A DNA stretch of 51,371 nt from positions 1 through 51,371 of the IMG/VR virus record IMGVR_UViG_3300019730_000006. One strand, written 5' to 3'. Source of the stretch: a virus. This document shows positions 25,413 to 33,839 of this stretch, piece by piece. Under the pieces are notes generated by a model, which was given only the letters and a program-made list of their open reading frames with translations, was not told the DNA's origin and ran no database searches. Positions within the stretch are counted from its first letter, which is position 1. Every line of letters starts with the position of its first letter. The position numbers were made by a program, and so were the translations under genes.

Positions 25413-25904
25413 TTATAGGGATTTTAATTTCTCTTGAAGCTGTTCAAGACTTTCTTTGCTCTTATTGGAAAATTCTTCCATTTCGTCTGCAACTTCATCA
25501 AGCAATCCGTTTGAAATGTCAGCTGCAAACCTCAAAGCCCTTTCTCGGGTTATGTTGTCGATGCAATCAATTTCAAATTCTTTTCTATTGCCTGGGCCTT
25601 CAAAATAATCAGATTTTTGAAAGTCATCTTCATATGAGAGATAGTTCTCTTCTTCTGTTTCAATTAAGATTAAATTGTCGCCTTTGTTTTTCCTGCATGT
25701 TAAATAAAACCAAGAATAATTACAATCTGAAAATGTTGTGCTAAATGTTGTGCCGGATGTATCATAAACTATTTCAGCGTTTTTTCTTATTGCCTTGGCT
25801 ACCTCAACGCAAGACTTTTTTAGTTTTTCCGTTGACCTGCTTGATTCTGAGCCGACACGCTCAAGCCTTTTTAAGCTGTTAATAATGCTGTTGTCTTTTT
25901 CCAT
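25413..25904 (-). CDS. hypothetical protein with helical ends
   Basis: 163 residues. The N-terminal helix (IINSLKRLERVGSESSRSTEKLKKSCVEVAKAIRK) and C-terminal helix (GLLDEVADEMEEFSNKSKESLEQLQEKLKSL) enclose a beta-rich middle with three cysteines. No family recognised. It belongs to the operon that ends with ssb. Confidence 0.55.
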   Translation of the reverse strand: MEKDNSIINSLKRLERVGSESSRSTEKLKKSCVEVAKAIRKNAEIVYDTSGTTFSTTFSDCNYSWFYLTCRKNKGDNLILIETEEENYLSYEDDFQKSDYFEGPGNRKEFEIDCIDNITRERALRFAADISNGLLDEVADEMEEFSNKSKESLEQLQEKLKSL

Positions 25905-25949
25905 GTTTTTATCCTTACGGTTTTAGTCCGCCGACTGTTTATTTTTAAT

Positions 25950-25965
25950 CGCCCCTTTCGGGGCG
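25950..25965. other. GC hairpin between early genes
   Basis: CGCCCC (25950-25955), loop TTTC, GGGGCG (25960-25965). It lies in the 67-bp gap between two - strand genes, without a T-run on either strand, so attenuation or RNA processing is more likely than termination. Confidence 0.5.
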
Positions 25966-25971
25966 CGTGGT

Positions 25972-26328
25972 TTACTCTGCTTCAGCTTGAAGTTCACAGT
26001 TTGAAGCCTTTACCCAAACCATCTTACAATCTAAGTTTTCAAGATGTAGCCAAAATCCGTCTTTTCTTTTTTTTACATCTTCAACTATAGTTGGGCATGT
26101 TTCATCATTTTGATCTTTATAATAAACATAGTCTCCTTTGCTGAAAATGCTTTTTGAAGGATTAAGCATTCTTAAAAGTTCGACTCGTTTTATTATTGTT
26201 TTTAAATGAATGCCCTTGTATTTTCGTAAAATTTTAGATTTGGCCCAATTAAAATGAATTTTATCTTGATCCATTTTAAATTCAATAAGCTTTTTTATGT
26301 AATGCTGTCTTATTTCTTGATTTGTCAT
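25972..26328 (-). CDS. hypothetical protein, first gene of the ssb operon
   Basis: 118 residues. Basic helical N-terminal part (IRQHYIKKLIEFKMDQDKIHFNWAKSKILRKYKGIHLKTIIKRVELL) and a beta C-terminal part (SKGDYVYYKDQNDETCPTIVEDVKKRKDGFWLHLENLDCKMVWVKASNCEL) resembling a small SH3/KOW-like barrel. Unrecognised; nucleic acid binding is possible. Its leader is the duplicated promoter cassette, with AAGGGGAAAG as RBS. Confidence 0.6.
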   Translation of the reverse strand: MTNQEIRQHYIKKLIEFKMDQDKIHFNWAKSKILRKYKGIHLKTIIKRVELLRMLNPSKSIFSKGDYVYYKDQNDETCPTIVEDVKKRKDGFWLHLENLDCKMVWVKASNCELQAEAE

Positions 26329-26332
26329 AATC

Positions 26333-26444
26333 TTTCCCCTTGCGCTTGTCGCCGCCGCCTTATTTACAATACTAATATACTAAAAATAAACAACAAAGTC
26401 AAGCCCTGATTCAATTTTTTTTGAATTTTTTCACTTTTTTTTAA
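26333..26444 (-). promoter_or_regulatory. early promoter cassette, copy 1
   Basis: On the - strand: -35 TTGACT (26397-26402), 17-bp spacer, -10 TATATT (26374-26379), then a GC-rich leader with GGCGGCGGCGACAAGCGC and RBS AAGGGG before the ATG at 26328. Immediately upstream of the -35 lies the inverted repeat ATTCAA-6-TTGAAT (26409-26426), a probable regulator site. Nearly the whole 110 bp recurs at 40831-40945. Confidence 0.85.
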
Positions 26445-26470
26445 AAAGAGGAAGGGGTCACGGGGGAAAC

Positions 26471-26505
26471 AAAAAAAAGAAGACCATTTCTGATCTTCTT
26501 TTTTT
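26471..26505 (-). terminator. bidirectional terminator after the RecT-like gene
   Basis: An A-run plus GAAGA (26471-26483) pairs with TCTTC plus a T-run (26494-26505). T-runs on both strands allow termination both ways. It separates the recombination operon from promoter copy 1. The rest of the 285-bp gap 26329-26613 holds only the promoter cassette; the ORF-like reading inside it has no support. Confidence 0.7.
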
Positions 26506-26613
26506 CGCAATTGGTAACGGTTTAAACTATCAAGAGGTAAACAATGAGAAATAAATTTAATACAATGTTGCGGCATCAGCTATAAAAGTCAAGAATTTTT
26601 CATAAAAATTTTT

Positions 26614-27816
26614 CTAAATTTCTAAAGAATCATCTTTTTTCTGATCGTTTTTTTCTTGGGCATCAGGTCTTTTTTCGCTTTCTGTTTTTACTGCATCAGT
26701 TTTAATTATTTCAGCGTCTTTAATATCATCATCAAACTGAGAAGCTGCACGAGATAAGACTTGATCCGCTGCTTGATCTCTGTTTTCGGGCGGCTCTTCT
26801 TGCCATTCCTGATAAACTGCGGTTGCGTTGCGTACTTTCATGAAGGGTTTAAAAAAAGTTTTTCCGGCCGATTTCATCAACATTTGCGCCCGATCCCCTC
26901 CGGCATAGGGGCTTGTTATTTCATAGTCATAGATTTTCTTTTCCCATGTTCCCTGCCCGCCTTTCCCCGGCAAAGTTTTAATAAAATATCTTCTCCCCAG
27001 ACCGTCAGTCTTGACTTTCCCTTCGGTCTCAGCCAGAAGGAATTCTCCCCATTCTTTGAGATAACTCCTGTAGGATGCCGAATGCTCTTCTGCTTTTTTC
27101 ATTAATGTTCCAAGGTCGTAAATTTCACCTATTGTTCTTTCGCTGTCTGTCTTTGTGCCCATTACGACGACTTGAATTATTTCCCCGCGTGGGCTTCCGT
27201 GGCTAATTATATCGCAATAAAAATTTTTTTTAATTTTCCCGGATTCTTTTTTATCATTTTTGTGAATGCAAAAAATGTCTATATCCACAAAAGGCGGGTT
27301 GTGTCCCGTGGTAAGTCCAGTAGTAAAGCACTCAACGGCCGGTATAAACTCGCAAGTTCCATTAAACGGCACCAGTGAGCCCATGGAGCCAAGCTCTGCG
27401 GCATAATAAAGAGACTCCGCAAGCCCGTGAAAAATTGACTCTCTGCCCTCTTCACTTTTCCAAACCTTCGCCCAATTGTCACCTGATAGATTAGATATAT
27501 ACCTGATATTTTTTTCTATCAGTCTTTGAGTCTGTTTTTTTTCGATGAATTGAGCGCCAGAGTTTGTTAAAGCAGCCATATTTTGAACCGCCCATGTCAT
27601 CACCTCATTTTTTGCCGGAACAGCCCTAAGTTGCGAAATGGGTACAGCGGGCGGGGCTGCCTTTTCAGGCTCTGAAGCAAGAAAAGTTTTTTCGGCTTCT
27701 TCTTTATTTTTACCAGCCCCCTTTTTCCCGCAGTCGGGACAATGGTAATAAACATATTCTTTATTGTCTTTTGTTTGTGCCTGATTTAGGCTTAAGTCTT
27801 TATTGCAACATTTCAT
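26614..27816 (-). CDS. RecT-like ssDNA annealing protein with N-terminal zinc ribbon
   Basis: 400 residues. The N-terminal ribbon CC...CPDCGKKG is followed by a Pro/Ala-rich linker. The core contains RESIFHGLAESLYYAAELGSMGSLVPFNGTCEFIPAVE, resembling the RecT pattern of helix, SL..A..LG and then a strand with an IP motif. The C-terminal 70 residues are acidic and disordered. It would anneal ssDNA made by the YqaJ-type exonuclease encoded upstream in the same operon. Assigned by motif and pairing; another recombinase family is possible. Confidence 0.6.
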   Translation of the reverse strand: MKCCNKDLSLNQAQTKDNKEYVYYHCPDCGKKGAGKNKEEAEKTFLASEPEKAAPPAVPISQLRAVPAKNEVMTWAVQNMAALTNSGAQFIEKKQTQRLIEKNIRYISNLSGDNWAKVWKSEEGRESIFHGLAESLYYAAELGSMGSLVPFNGTCEFIPAVECFTTGLTTGHNPPFVDIDIFCIHKNDKKESGKIKKNFYCDIISHGSPRGEIIQVVVMGTKTDSERTIGEIYDLGTLMKKAEEHSASYRSYLKEWGEFLLAETEGKVKTDGLGRRYFIKTLPGKGGQGTWEKKIYDYEITSPYAGGDRAQMLMKSAGKTFFKPFMKVRNATAVYQEWQEEPPENRDQAADQVLSRAASQFDDDIKDAEIIKTDAVKTESEKRPDAQEKNDQKKDDSLEI

Positions 27817-28049
27817 TTTGTTTTCTCCTTGGTTTTATTTTTCTTGGCAAGATATTCATTATAATTTATGCGCCTTATTACGCACAAATTTAAAAGTAAA
27901 CTACATACTAATCCAATCAAATAAAGACCCCAAAAATCAAGAACAATTTCAATTGGCTTTAAATTAAATATATTTTTATTATATACTACCGGAAAAATAA
28001 AACAAAAACTAGCAATAACAATTAATGTTTTTTCTCTTCTTCCATACAT
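27813..28049 (-). CDS. small two-TM membrane protein
   Basis: 78 residues. Two hydrophobic segments (TLIVIASFCFIFPVVY and FWGLYLIGLVCSLLLNLCVI) and a basic tail KKNKTKEKTK. It overlaps the RecT-like gene by 4 bp. Function unknown; superinfection exclusion or an anti-holin role are possibilities without evidence. Its start is preceded by AAGGAGTAAGACC, the same leader as two neighbours. Confidence 0.55.
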   Translation of the reverse strand: MYGRREKTLIVIASFCFIFPVVYNKNIFNLKPIEIVLDFWGLYLIGLVCSLLLNLCVIRRINYNEYLAKKNKTKEKTK

Positions 28050-28100
28050 GGTCTTACTCCTTGTTTTTATTTTTATAGAAATAACTTGTCTCGATCTATA

Positions 28101-28349
28101 TTAATGGGGCATTACCCATTCAACATCTAAAAGCTTGCATTTTTTGAAAATATCTTCATTTCTATCTATTTGAGCATAGCAAATCCCTCTTGAGACAAAT
28201 GTCAATGTATTTTTAGCAAGCATGGCTTTACATATATCTCTACAAGCAGGCCGATCTTTGCCAAGATCATAATTTACATAACAAATAATATGTAAATTTT
28301 CTTCAAGCATATTTATCATTTTTTCATAATCTCTTGATGTTTTATACAT
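28101..28349 (-). CDS. hypothetical small protein
   Basis: 82 residues from the ATG at 28349, which has GAGGAG upstream; a GTG at 28364 is in frame but overlaps this RBS. Contains NLHIICYVNYDLGKDRPACRDICKAML and ends LDVEWVMPH; four cysteines. The alpha/beta pattern resembles small nucleotide-related domains, but no family is recognised. Confidence 0.5.
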   Translation of the reverse strand: MYKTSRDYEKMINMLEENLHIICYVNYDLGKDRPACRDICKAMLAKNTLTFVSRGICYAQIDRNEDIFKKCKLLDVEWVMPH

Positions 28350-28364
28350 GGCCTTACTCCTCAC

Positions 28365-28712
28365 TTATTTTTTTTCTTTAAAGTCAAAAGCTTCAAAAGT
28401 CAATATAAATTCAATGTTTTTATCTCTACGCCAGGTTGTTTTCGCAAAAGAATCGCTTTCAAAAATTTTTCCGTTATTAAGTTCAATTTTTATTGATAAT
28501 GGAAAATGAAACATTATATCAAAATTAAAAAAATCTTTATTTCTTACAACCTCACAAAGGGGGATCGCTATTTGATTTTTTTTTTGAGAAATTGAAGCCC
28601 CTTTTATTTCGGTATCATTTAAAAATATTTTTACTATTTGATCATTAAATGAATCAATATTTAATAAAGGTTTTTGTTGAAATAAATTTTTTTTAGTAGG
28701 GCAAAATAACAT
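28365..28712 (-). CDS. hypothetical protein, paralogue of the next gene upstream
   Basis: 115 residues from the ATG at 28712 (AAGGAGTAAGACC upstream); the frame is open to 28835 but then overlaps the neighbour. Its core VKIFLNDTEIKGASISQKKNQIAIPL matches EKLFINDFEIKKFYISNEKKEIKIPL of the 169-residue protein encoded just before it, and the ends (TFEAFDF / IRFFDFDF) also match. Beta-rich. Function unknown. Confidence 0.6.
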   Translation of the reverse strand: MLFCPTKKNLFQQKPLLNIDSFNDQIVKIFLNDTEIKGASISQKKNQIAIPLCEVVRNKDFFNFDIMFHFPLSIKIELNNGKIFESDSFAKTTWRRDKNIEFILTFEAFDFKEKK

Positions 28713-28740
28713 GGTCTTACTCCTTATTTCTGCTTTCATG

Positions 28741-29250
28741 CTAATATCCAACGATTTCAACGAATTTTGAATTAACCCTTTCTGCATGCCCGTCTTTGAA
28801 TTCAATAAAAAACCACAAACTTTGATCTTCTTCAATATAAGGCATTATACTTTTTATATAATTTTCACCTGCTTTATAATAAAGATTGCCTTGGGCAAGA
28901 ATCAAGATATTAATTGCTTTTTTTTCATAACACATTGACGGAGGCAGTATTTTTGGTCCCATTGGCCTAAAGTCAAAATCAAAAAAGCGGATAATAATTT
29001 CATTATTTCCTTGTTTTACCGTCCTGCTTTGCTTTTCCATTATCATAGATTCATTATCAAGAAAAACAATCTTGACTTTTAGAAAAATATCTTTATTTAA
29101 AAAATCTGCAATTATTTTTTTATTCAATAACTCTAAAGGGATTTTTATTTCTTTTTTTTCATTTGAAATATAAAATTTTTTAATTTCAAAGTCGTTTATA
29201 AATAATTTTTCTATCCCTTCTACATAAACATTTGAACAGCCATTTATCAT
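28741..29250 (-). CDS. hypothetical protein, paralogue of the downstream gene
   Basis: 169 residues, ATG overlapping the exonuclease stop by 4 bp. The N-terminal 100 residues are the paralogous beta-rich unit; the extra C-terminal part (INILILAQGNLYYKAGENYIKSIMPYIEEDQSLWFFIEFKDGH) has an unrelated alpha/beta pattern. Function unknown; it travels with the recombination genes. Confidence 0.6.
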   Translation of the reverse strand: MINGCSNVYVEGIEKLFINDFEIKKFYISNEKKEIKIPLELLNKKIIADFLNKDIFLKVKIVFLDNESMIMEKQSRTVKQGNNEIIIRFFDFDFRPMGPKILPPSMCYEKKAINILILAQGNLYYKAGENYIKSIMPYIEEDQSLWFFIEFKDGHAERVNSKFVEIVGY

Positions 29251-30590
29251 GTCTCTAACCCCTCACTTATCTCTAAGTCCTTCTTCAATCCCTCAATATC
29301 AATCGAGTCAATTTCTTTTGCCTTCAAGGACACAACCGGTTTTCTATTCTCCGGAACTTTTTTGACCAGCCCTTTTCTGTTAAAATAATTCAAAATAGTT
29401 TTTGAGTCTTCACGTGCTCTAATTTCTTTCAATCCCATGACTTGATCATAGTCTCCCGTTTTTTTCCACTTCGCAATATTTAAAAACTGCCCTTCGACAA
29501 CTCCTTTCAAAAGCCCTGTTTCTTTCAGGTGTGCAGCCATTCTTTCGTCACAATCTTCTTTTACTCTTTTCCATTTACGTTCTTGAGACGAGGCCTTTAT
29601 TCTATCCCTGGATACTTCCAAAATCTCAACAAGCTCTTGGCCAGATATTTCTCTAAAGTCATCTTCAATCCTGGGATAAAGAGACATAATATCCTTTGAA
29701 TTTATAGCTAAATTTTTCGGAGGTGTCTTTTTTTTCATACATTTCACCATATGTGATGCCAATTGAAGCAAATCTTCTTGATGGCTTTTATTTGCCTCAA
29801 TTTGCCAATAACAAACTTTAGAGGTATCAAAGATCAGTACAACATAAGCGACATCAACTCCATAGACCAACATTTGAAACTGAACCTGAAAATAAACTTT
29901 TAACGGTATGCCCTGCCACTCCTTAAGGGCTAAATCATAGCCGGAATATATATCATGTTTGCGTGACATGGCTGAATAAAGACCGGCGCTTTTTGCCTCA
30001 ATGAGAAAAGGCTTTTCAAGATCAATTATCAATCCGTTCGACTCTAAAACTATTTTTGTTTTTTTAGTATTTCCCTTTTTCCCGGTTTTCTCTTTTTGCT
30101 TTAAATAAAAATCATCAGGAATAAAAGTTCCATTAACAGGATCATAGACACAATCAGCATGAGCAACCCCAAACACAAAAGACGCCTCAGTGTTGTGCCT
30201 AAAATGCGTTGTATTGTACGAGCGGGGGTCAACACAAACATTCTGACCGGTTTGCACTCTCTGGAGTCTTTGTTCAAGGGCGTGAAGCTGGAACCCCCTG
30301 TAAAATTCTTCAGCGATTTTTTTATCAATATTATCGGCGATAAACTTATAAAGGGCCATGGGCTCCAGGTAATGCCCCATTTCAGCCGGAAAGCTTGTCT
30401 CCCATGGTGGCGGGTCAATCTTTTGATTGTATAGGTCAATGGCCGTGCATGGATGACGTTTGCCATCTTTTGTGTATGCTGCAAGCGATTCAATTTGACG
30501 TTCGGGGTGAGGGATCAACCATGGAATATCTGAAGCCCCGATTGTTAATTCTCTGGATTTTTCAAAATTAGTTATGTAGTTGTATTTCAT
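29247..30590 (-). CDS. YqaJ-type viral exonuclease
   Basis: 447 residues. PD-(D/E)XK nuclease of the YqaJ/lambda exo kind: TIGASDIPWLIP at the start, GHYLEPMALYKF, HADCVYDP, the catalytic LIEAKSAG, and KVYFQVQFQMLVYGVDVAYVVLI, the usual glutamine-rich helix after the active site. It degrades one strand of dsDNA ends to prepare substrates for the RecT-like protein. It is longer than lambda exo (226) because of an insertion before the EAK motif and a C-terminal helical domain. Confidence 0.85.
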   Translation of the reverse strand: MKYNYITNFEKSRELTIGASDIPWLIPHPERQIESLAAYTKDGKRHPCTAIDLYNQKIDPPPWETSFPAEMGHYLEPMALYKFIADNIDKKIAEEFYRGFQLHALEQRLQRVQTGQNVCVDPRSYNTTHFRHNTEASFVFGVAHADCVYDPVNGTFIPDDFYLKQKEKTGKKGNTKKTKIVLESNGLIIDLEKPFLIEAKSAGLYSAMSRKHDIYSGYDLALKEWQGIPLKVYFQVQFQMLVYGVDVAYVVLIFDTSKVCYWQIEANKSHQEDLLQLASHMVKCMKKKTPPKNLAINSKDIMSLYPRIEDDFREISGQELVEILEVSRDRIKASSQERKWKRVKEDCDERMAAHLKETGLLKGVVEGQFLNIAKWKKTGDYDQVMGLKEIRAREDSKTILNYFNRKGLVKKVPENRKPVVSLKAKEIDSIDIEGLKKDLEISEGLET

Positions 30591-30604
30591 TTATTTTTTA
30601 CCTT

Positions 30605-31249
30605 TCAACCACTCTTCTTAATTGATATATTGCAACCCGGAAAATTTTCTTTATCCTGATCTATATTCGTCTGCTTAATTTCTTTCTCCATTTTATTCAA
30701 AGCTTCCCATATGCGAAATCGTCTCTCTTTATTTTTTCTGTCATCTATTTCAAACTCATCTACACCTGAGCAAAAATAATCATTCGTAATAATGTCTTTT
30801 GAAAAAGTTTTTTGATTCCTGTCCTTAAGCCACTTTTCTGCCTCTCTCTCAGGATTTGGGTCAAAATTTTCTTTTTCGATCCCGTCCGCCCATCCTTTTC
30901 TATAGCCTTCGGCGAAGCTTTTTTTTCTTATGTTTTTTTCGATGGTCTTATGTTCTGCCGAGGGCTCCACTGGCGGTTCAAATTCAATTCCCATTTTTCT
31001 AAGATCTTCTGTTTTACCCAAATTAGATATTTCTGAATGCTCTACTGATGTTTTAATTTTGTTTATTTCATTATCTTTGCTCATTTTTTCGACATGTTCT
31101 AAAATAGTTTCAAGCGTAAAAACAGGAAATTTTGCAAACATTTTTTTTTCTCTTTTTGCAATATTAATCGAAGCTTTGCACATACTCTTGGCATGGTTTA
31201 AAATCTTTTCTTTACTCAAGTCAACTGAAATTTCATTATCTTTACTCAT
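30605..31249 (-). CDS. hypothetical charged protein
   Basis: 214 residues from the ATG at 31249, which overlaps the helicase stop as ATGA; a TTG at 31255 is in frame. MSKDNEI occurs at the very start and again near residue 57, a small internal repeat. Charged helical sequence with SFAEGYRKGWADGIEKE. No family recognised. It lies between helicase and exonuclease, so a recombination accessory is plausible. Confidence 0.55.
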   Translation of the reverse strand: MSKDNEISVDLSKEKILNHAKSMCKASINIAKREKKMFAKFPVFTLETILEHVEKMSKDNEINKIKTSVEHSEISNLGKTEDLRKMGIEFEPPVEPSAEHKTIEKNIRKKSFAEGYRKGWADGIEKENFDPNPEREAEKWLKDRNQKTFSKDIITNDYFCSGVDEFEIDDRKNKERRFRIWEALNKMEKEIKQTNIDQDKENFPGCNISIKKSG

Positions 31250-32760
31250 AGCCAATCATTCACCCCTTTTTTAAATTTATTTTTTATATTTAAGCCAGTC
31301 AAGCTTTTAGCAAGCAATTTTTGTTTGTCGCTGACTGACAACTCAATTAAATCTTGATCGGTGCCCAGTCCTTTTTCAGAACTACCACCGGCCGCCATAT
31401 CGCCATTTTTCAAAGACTTAATTCTAAAGGCTTCGCTGTCATCTTTTCCGGGACCCCCAGTTTCCAAAATTGAAGCACCCTCTTTTTCCTCATCCAGAAA
31501 AACGAGTTGACCGTCAACGAATTCAGGAAGCTTTCTTTTGTTTTTGTCAACCGGCTTTCCATCTCTCAAACCGGTTTCAAAATCATAATTGCATATCCAG
31601 CAATATTTATTTTTTGGAGAATTGACCACACCGCAAGGGCATATTTTCATTTTGAGATCTTCGGATTCTTTCTCGGGCGGAGTGTAGTCCGTGTCAAGGC
31701 TCCATTCTCTATCAAGGCTTGGGCGCCCGTGAATAAGGGTGTTTCCAACACAATCAATTAACACATAATTTTTCTTCCCTTCTGGAGGGTTGGGCCGTGC
31801 TGCTCTGCCGTTTAATTGTATCCATATTTGTAGGGATTGAGTAAGTCTTAGCCACACGGTACCATAGAGGCCCGGAACGTCCATCCCCTCAATGCCGATT
31901 CCAACAGATAATAAAATATTTGTTTCTTTTCTTTCAATCCTTTTTATTATTTTATTTCTTTCGATCCCCGATATTCCTTCATAAAAATAATCGACAGCCC
32001 AGCCCCGCCCTTCAAAATATTCTTTCATTTCTCCGGCGTGTTCATGAGTTTTACAGGGTACCATTGCAGGCAAGCCGTTCAAGACCTCTCTGTAATAAGT
32101 TTCAGGATCGCCTATTATTTCCCTGTTTTTTAGTAATTTTGCTCTGGCTTTTTTTCCTTTTTCCGGGGTGTCGGTTATATGCTCTCTATGATGTTCGGGA
32201 AGTATAATAATTTCTTCACATAGAAAGCCTTTCTCGATTGCCTCGGAATTTTTAATGGGCTGTAATATAACGGTGTAAAACTCGCCAAGAGGCTGATTAT
32301 CAAGTCTGTAGGGGGATGCGGTTAAGCCGAAGCGTAAACAATGGTTAAAATGATTATATATTTTTCTTATAGATTCGGCAGAGCTGTGATGTGTTTCATC
32401 AGTTATTATTTCGTCTATAGATTTCACAAATTTTTCAGGCAAAACAGGCAAAAGATTTGCGAGGCTTTGAAACATGCATATGTATACATCTTTATTCCTG
32501 CCTACAAGTCCGTCCTGATTTATATATCCATAATTTATTTTTTCAGAAGAACACTCCTGAATCCACTGATTGAAAATAAGGTCTTGCGGTACTATAACAA
32601 GAAGCCTTTTATTTAGCTTGATTCTATCCTTGATTACTACTATAGACATTTTTGTCTTGCCTGTACCTGCGCCCATTACAGGCAGGGGGTGTTGTGAGTT
32701 GTTCAGCTGAGCGTTTACCCATTCACGGGCTTTTTGTTGGTATGGTCGGAGGTTTATCAA
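31246..32760 (-). CDS. SF2 DEAD/DEAH-type helicase with C-terminal zinc ribbon
   Basis: 504 residues from TTG with AAGGA upstream. Motif I GAGTGKT (30-36), motif II DETH (121-124), motif III GLTASPYR and motif VI QLNGRAARP are all present, so it should be an active translocase. A zinc ribbon CPCG...CWIC follows the helicase domains, then about 100 residues of disordered tail. Similar phage helicases remodel recombination or replication intermediates. It follows a VRR-NUC nuclease gene by six bases. Confidence 0.88.
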   Translation of the reverse strand: MINLRPYQQKAREWVNAQLNNSQHPLPVMGAGTGKTKMSIVVIKDRIKLNKRLLVIVPQDLIFNQWIQECSSEKINYGYINQDGLVGRNKDVYICMFQSLANLLPVLPEKFVKSIDEIITDETHHSSAESIRKIYNHFNHCLRFGLTASPYRLDNQPLGEFYTVILQPIKNSEAIEKGFLCEEIIILPEHHREHITDTPEKGKKARAKLLKNREIIGDPETYYREVLNGLPAMVPCKTHEHAGEMKEYFEGRGWAVDYFYEGISGIERNKIIKRIERKETNILLSVGIGIEGMDVPGLYGTVWLRLTQSLQIWIQLNGRAARPNPPEGKKNYVLIDCVGNTLIHGRPSLDREWSLDTDYTPPEKESEDLKMKICPCGVVNSPKNKYCWICNYDFETGLRDGKPVDKNKRKLPEFVDGQLVFLDEEKEGASILETGGPGKDDSEAFRIKSLKNGDMAAGGSSEKGLGTDQDLIELSVSDKQKLLAKSLTGLNIKNKFKKGVNDWL

Positions 32761-32766
32761 TTATTT

Positions 32767-33144
32767 TTATTCCTTAATTATTTCTGTCTTTTCCAAAATA
32801 AGCCTTAATTCATCCCATGTATTAACAACAAGCACACAATTCCCCGACTTCCTGATTTTTTCATGAACCGTTCTTTGTTTATCCGTCGGCTCTTCACCCG
32901 GTTTTTTTAACTCTACAAAAATAGTTCTTCCTTTTCCACAAATAACAAGGTCAGGCGTGCCGGGAACTAATCCCATTTTTTTAAAAAAGTTCATCATTGA
33001 AGCGGAAAGTTTTTTATCAATCTGAAAAGTATTAAAAACCATCATTGCGGTTTCGTTCATGGGGGCGAAAAAAAACAGATCGTTCGGGCCTGCAAGCTCT
33101 GTTAAGTTTTTGATTATCTCTTTTTGAATGTCGGATTCTTTCAT
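32767..33144 (-). CDS. VRR-NUC domain nuclease
   Basis: 125 residues, the whole of a VRR-NUC domain. It has MKESDIQKEIIKNL at the start and the catalytic core VPGTPDLVICGKGRTIFVELKKPGEEPTDKQ with the D...ELK signature, then the Q-containing helix. Such phage proteins cut branched DNA (Holliday-junction-like). It forms a unit with the downstream helicase. Confidence 0.88.
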   Translation of the reverse strand: MKESDIQKEIIKNLTELAGPNDLFFFAPMNETAMMVFNTFQIDKKLSASMMNFFKKMGLVPGTPDLVICGKGRTIFVELKKPGEEPTDKQRTVHEKIRKSGNCVLVVNTWDELRLILEKTEIIKE

Positions 33145-33148
33145 GGGT

Positions 33149-33391
33149 TTAATCCTTTTCGCTTTCTATAAAACTTTTTATGTAATTGAAATCTATATTT
33201 AATAATTTATTTTTTATTCTTTCGGATCGGGTTTGTATATTCCCATCAACCAAAAGAATATCTTTTGTTTCTCTAAAGCCAATCCATATATCAGCCCAAT
33301 CTTCCTCATTATCATCAACTTCAATGCAAGCATTGTATTTTTTTAACAAATCTGATAATTCATTAAAAAAGTTTTCTTGTTTTTTTTCCAT
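33149..33391 (-). CDS. hypothetical acidic protein
   Basis: 80 residues, ATG with AGGATT upstream. Helix (FFNELSDLLKKYNACIEVDDNEEDWADIWIGF), then a beta segment KDILLVDGNIQ and a C-terminal helix. Not recognised. Confidence 0.5.
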   Translation of the reverse strand: MEKKQENFFNELSDLLKKYNACIEVDDNEEDWADIWIGFRETKDILLVDGNIQTRSERIKNKLLNIDFNYIKSFIESEKD

Positions 33392-33394
33392 TGT

Positions 33395-33562
33395 TTAATC
33401 CTTTATTTGCTTAGCAAAATAATCACATCGGGCATAAGCCAAAACAGTTTTAAAATGCTGTATAAAATTTGGAATTTTGAAACTGAATAAGCACCTATTC
33501 TGAGGCTTTGGGGTATTATAAAAATATCGACAAGAGCAACATGGTTTCGTTTTTTTTTCCAT
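33395..33562 (-). CDS. very small Cys-rich protein
   Basis: 55 residues, found by reading the strand directly. Its ATG overlaps the TAA of the HTH gene (TAATGG). It begins MEKKTKPCCSCRYFYN and has another pair in PQNRC, with Tyr/Phe-rich spacing, a likely zinc knuckle. It continues the operon between HTH and VRR-NUC. Function unknown. Confidence 0.55.
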   Translation of the reverse strand: MEKKTKPCCSCRYFYNTPKPQNRCLFSFKIPNFIQHFKTVLAYARCDYFAKQIKD

Positions 33563-33795
33563 TACTTCATCCCCACAGCCTCTGCATATTTTTCAAGAGT
33601 TGAAAACTTAGGATTATCCGCATTCAAAAACCCATGAACCGTTTTAGGATCAATTCCCATGTTTTCCGCAACTTTTTTAGCGGTCAACTCTCTTACTTTG
33701 TCGTTAACTTGATCAGCGAGGCCAAGCGGTCCATAAATATAATTGTTTAGTTGTTCGACTGTGGGTCTTTTTTGATATTTTTTATTTTTAATCAT
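33562..33795 (-). CDS. HTH transcription regulator
   Basis: 77 residues. The XRE-like helix-turn-helix ELTAKKVAENMGIDPKTVHGFLNADNPKFSTLEKYAEAVGMK fills most of the protein. A 34-bp perfect palindrome lies 45 bp upstream, over the likely promoter, so autoregulation is probable. It is the first gene of the recombination operon and could act as a Cro- or repressor-like switch. Confidence 0.75.
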   Translation of the reverse strand: MIKNKKYQKRPTVEQLNNYIYGPLGLADQVNDKVRELTAKKVAENMGIDPKTVHGFLNADNPKFSTLEKYAEAVGMK

Positions 33796-33839
33796 TTTTT
33801 TCTCCGGAAAATAATAAACAAGATTTATTTATAAATAGA

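Noticed and set aside
26364-26576. 70-residue reading frame between the RecT-like gene and promoter copy 1
   Set aside because: It runs through the promoter cassette and the terminator hairpin; composition is that of non-coding sequence.
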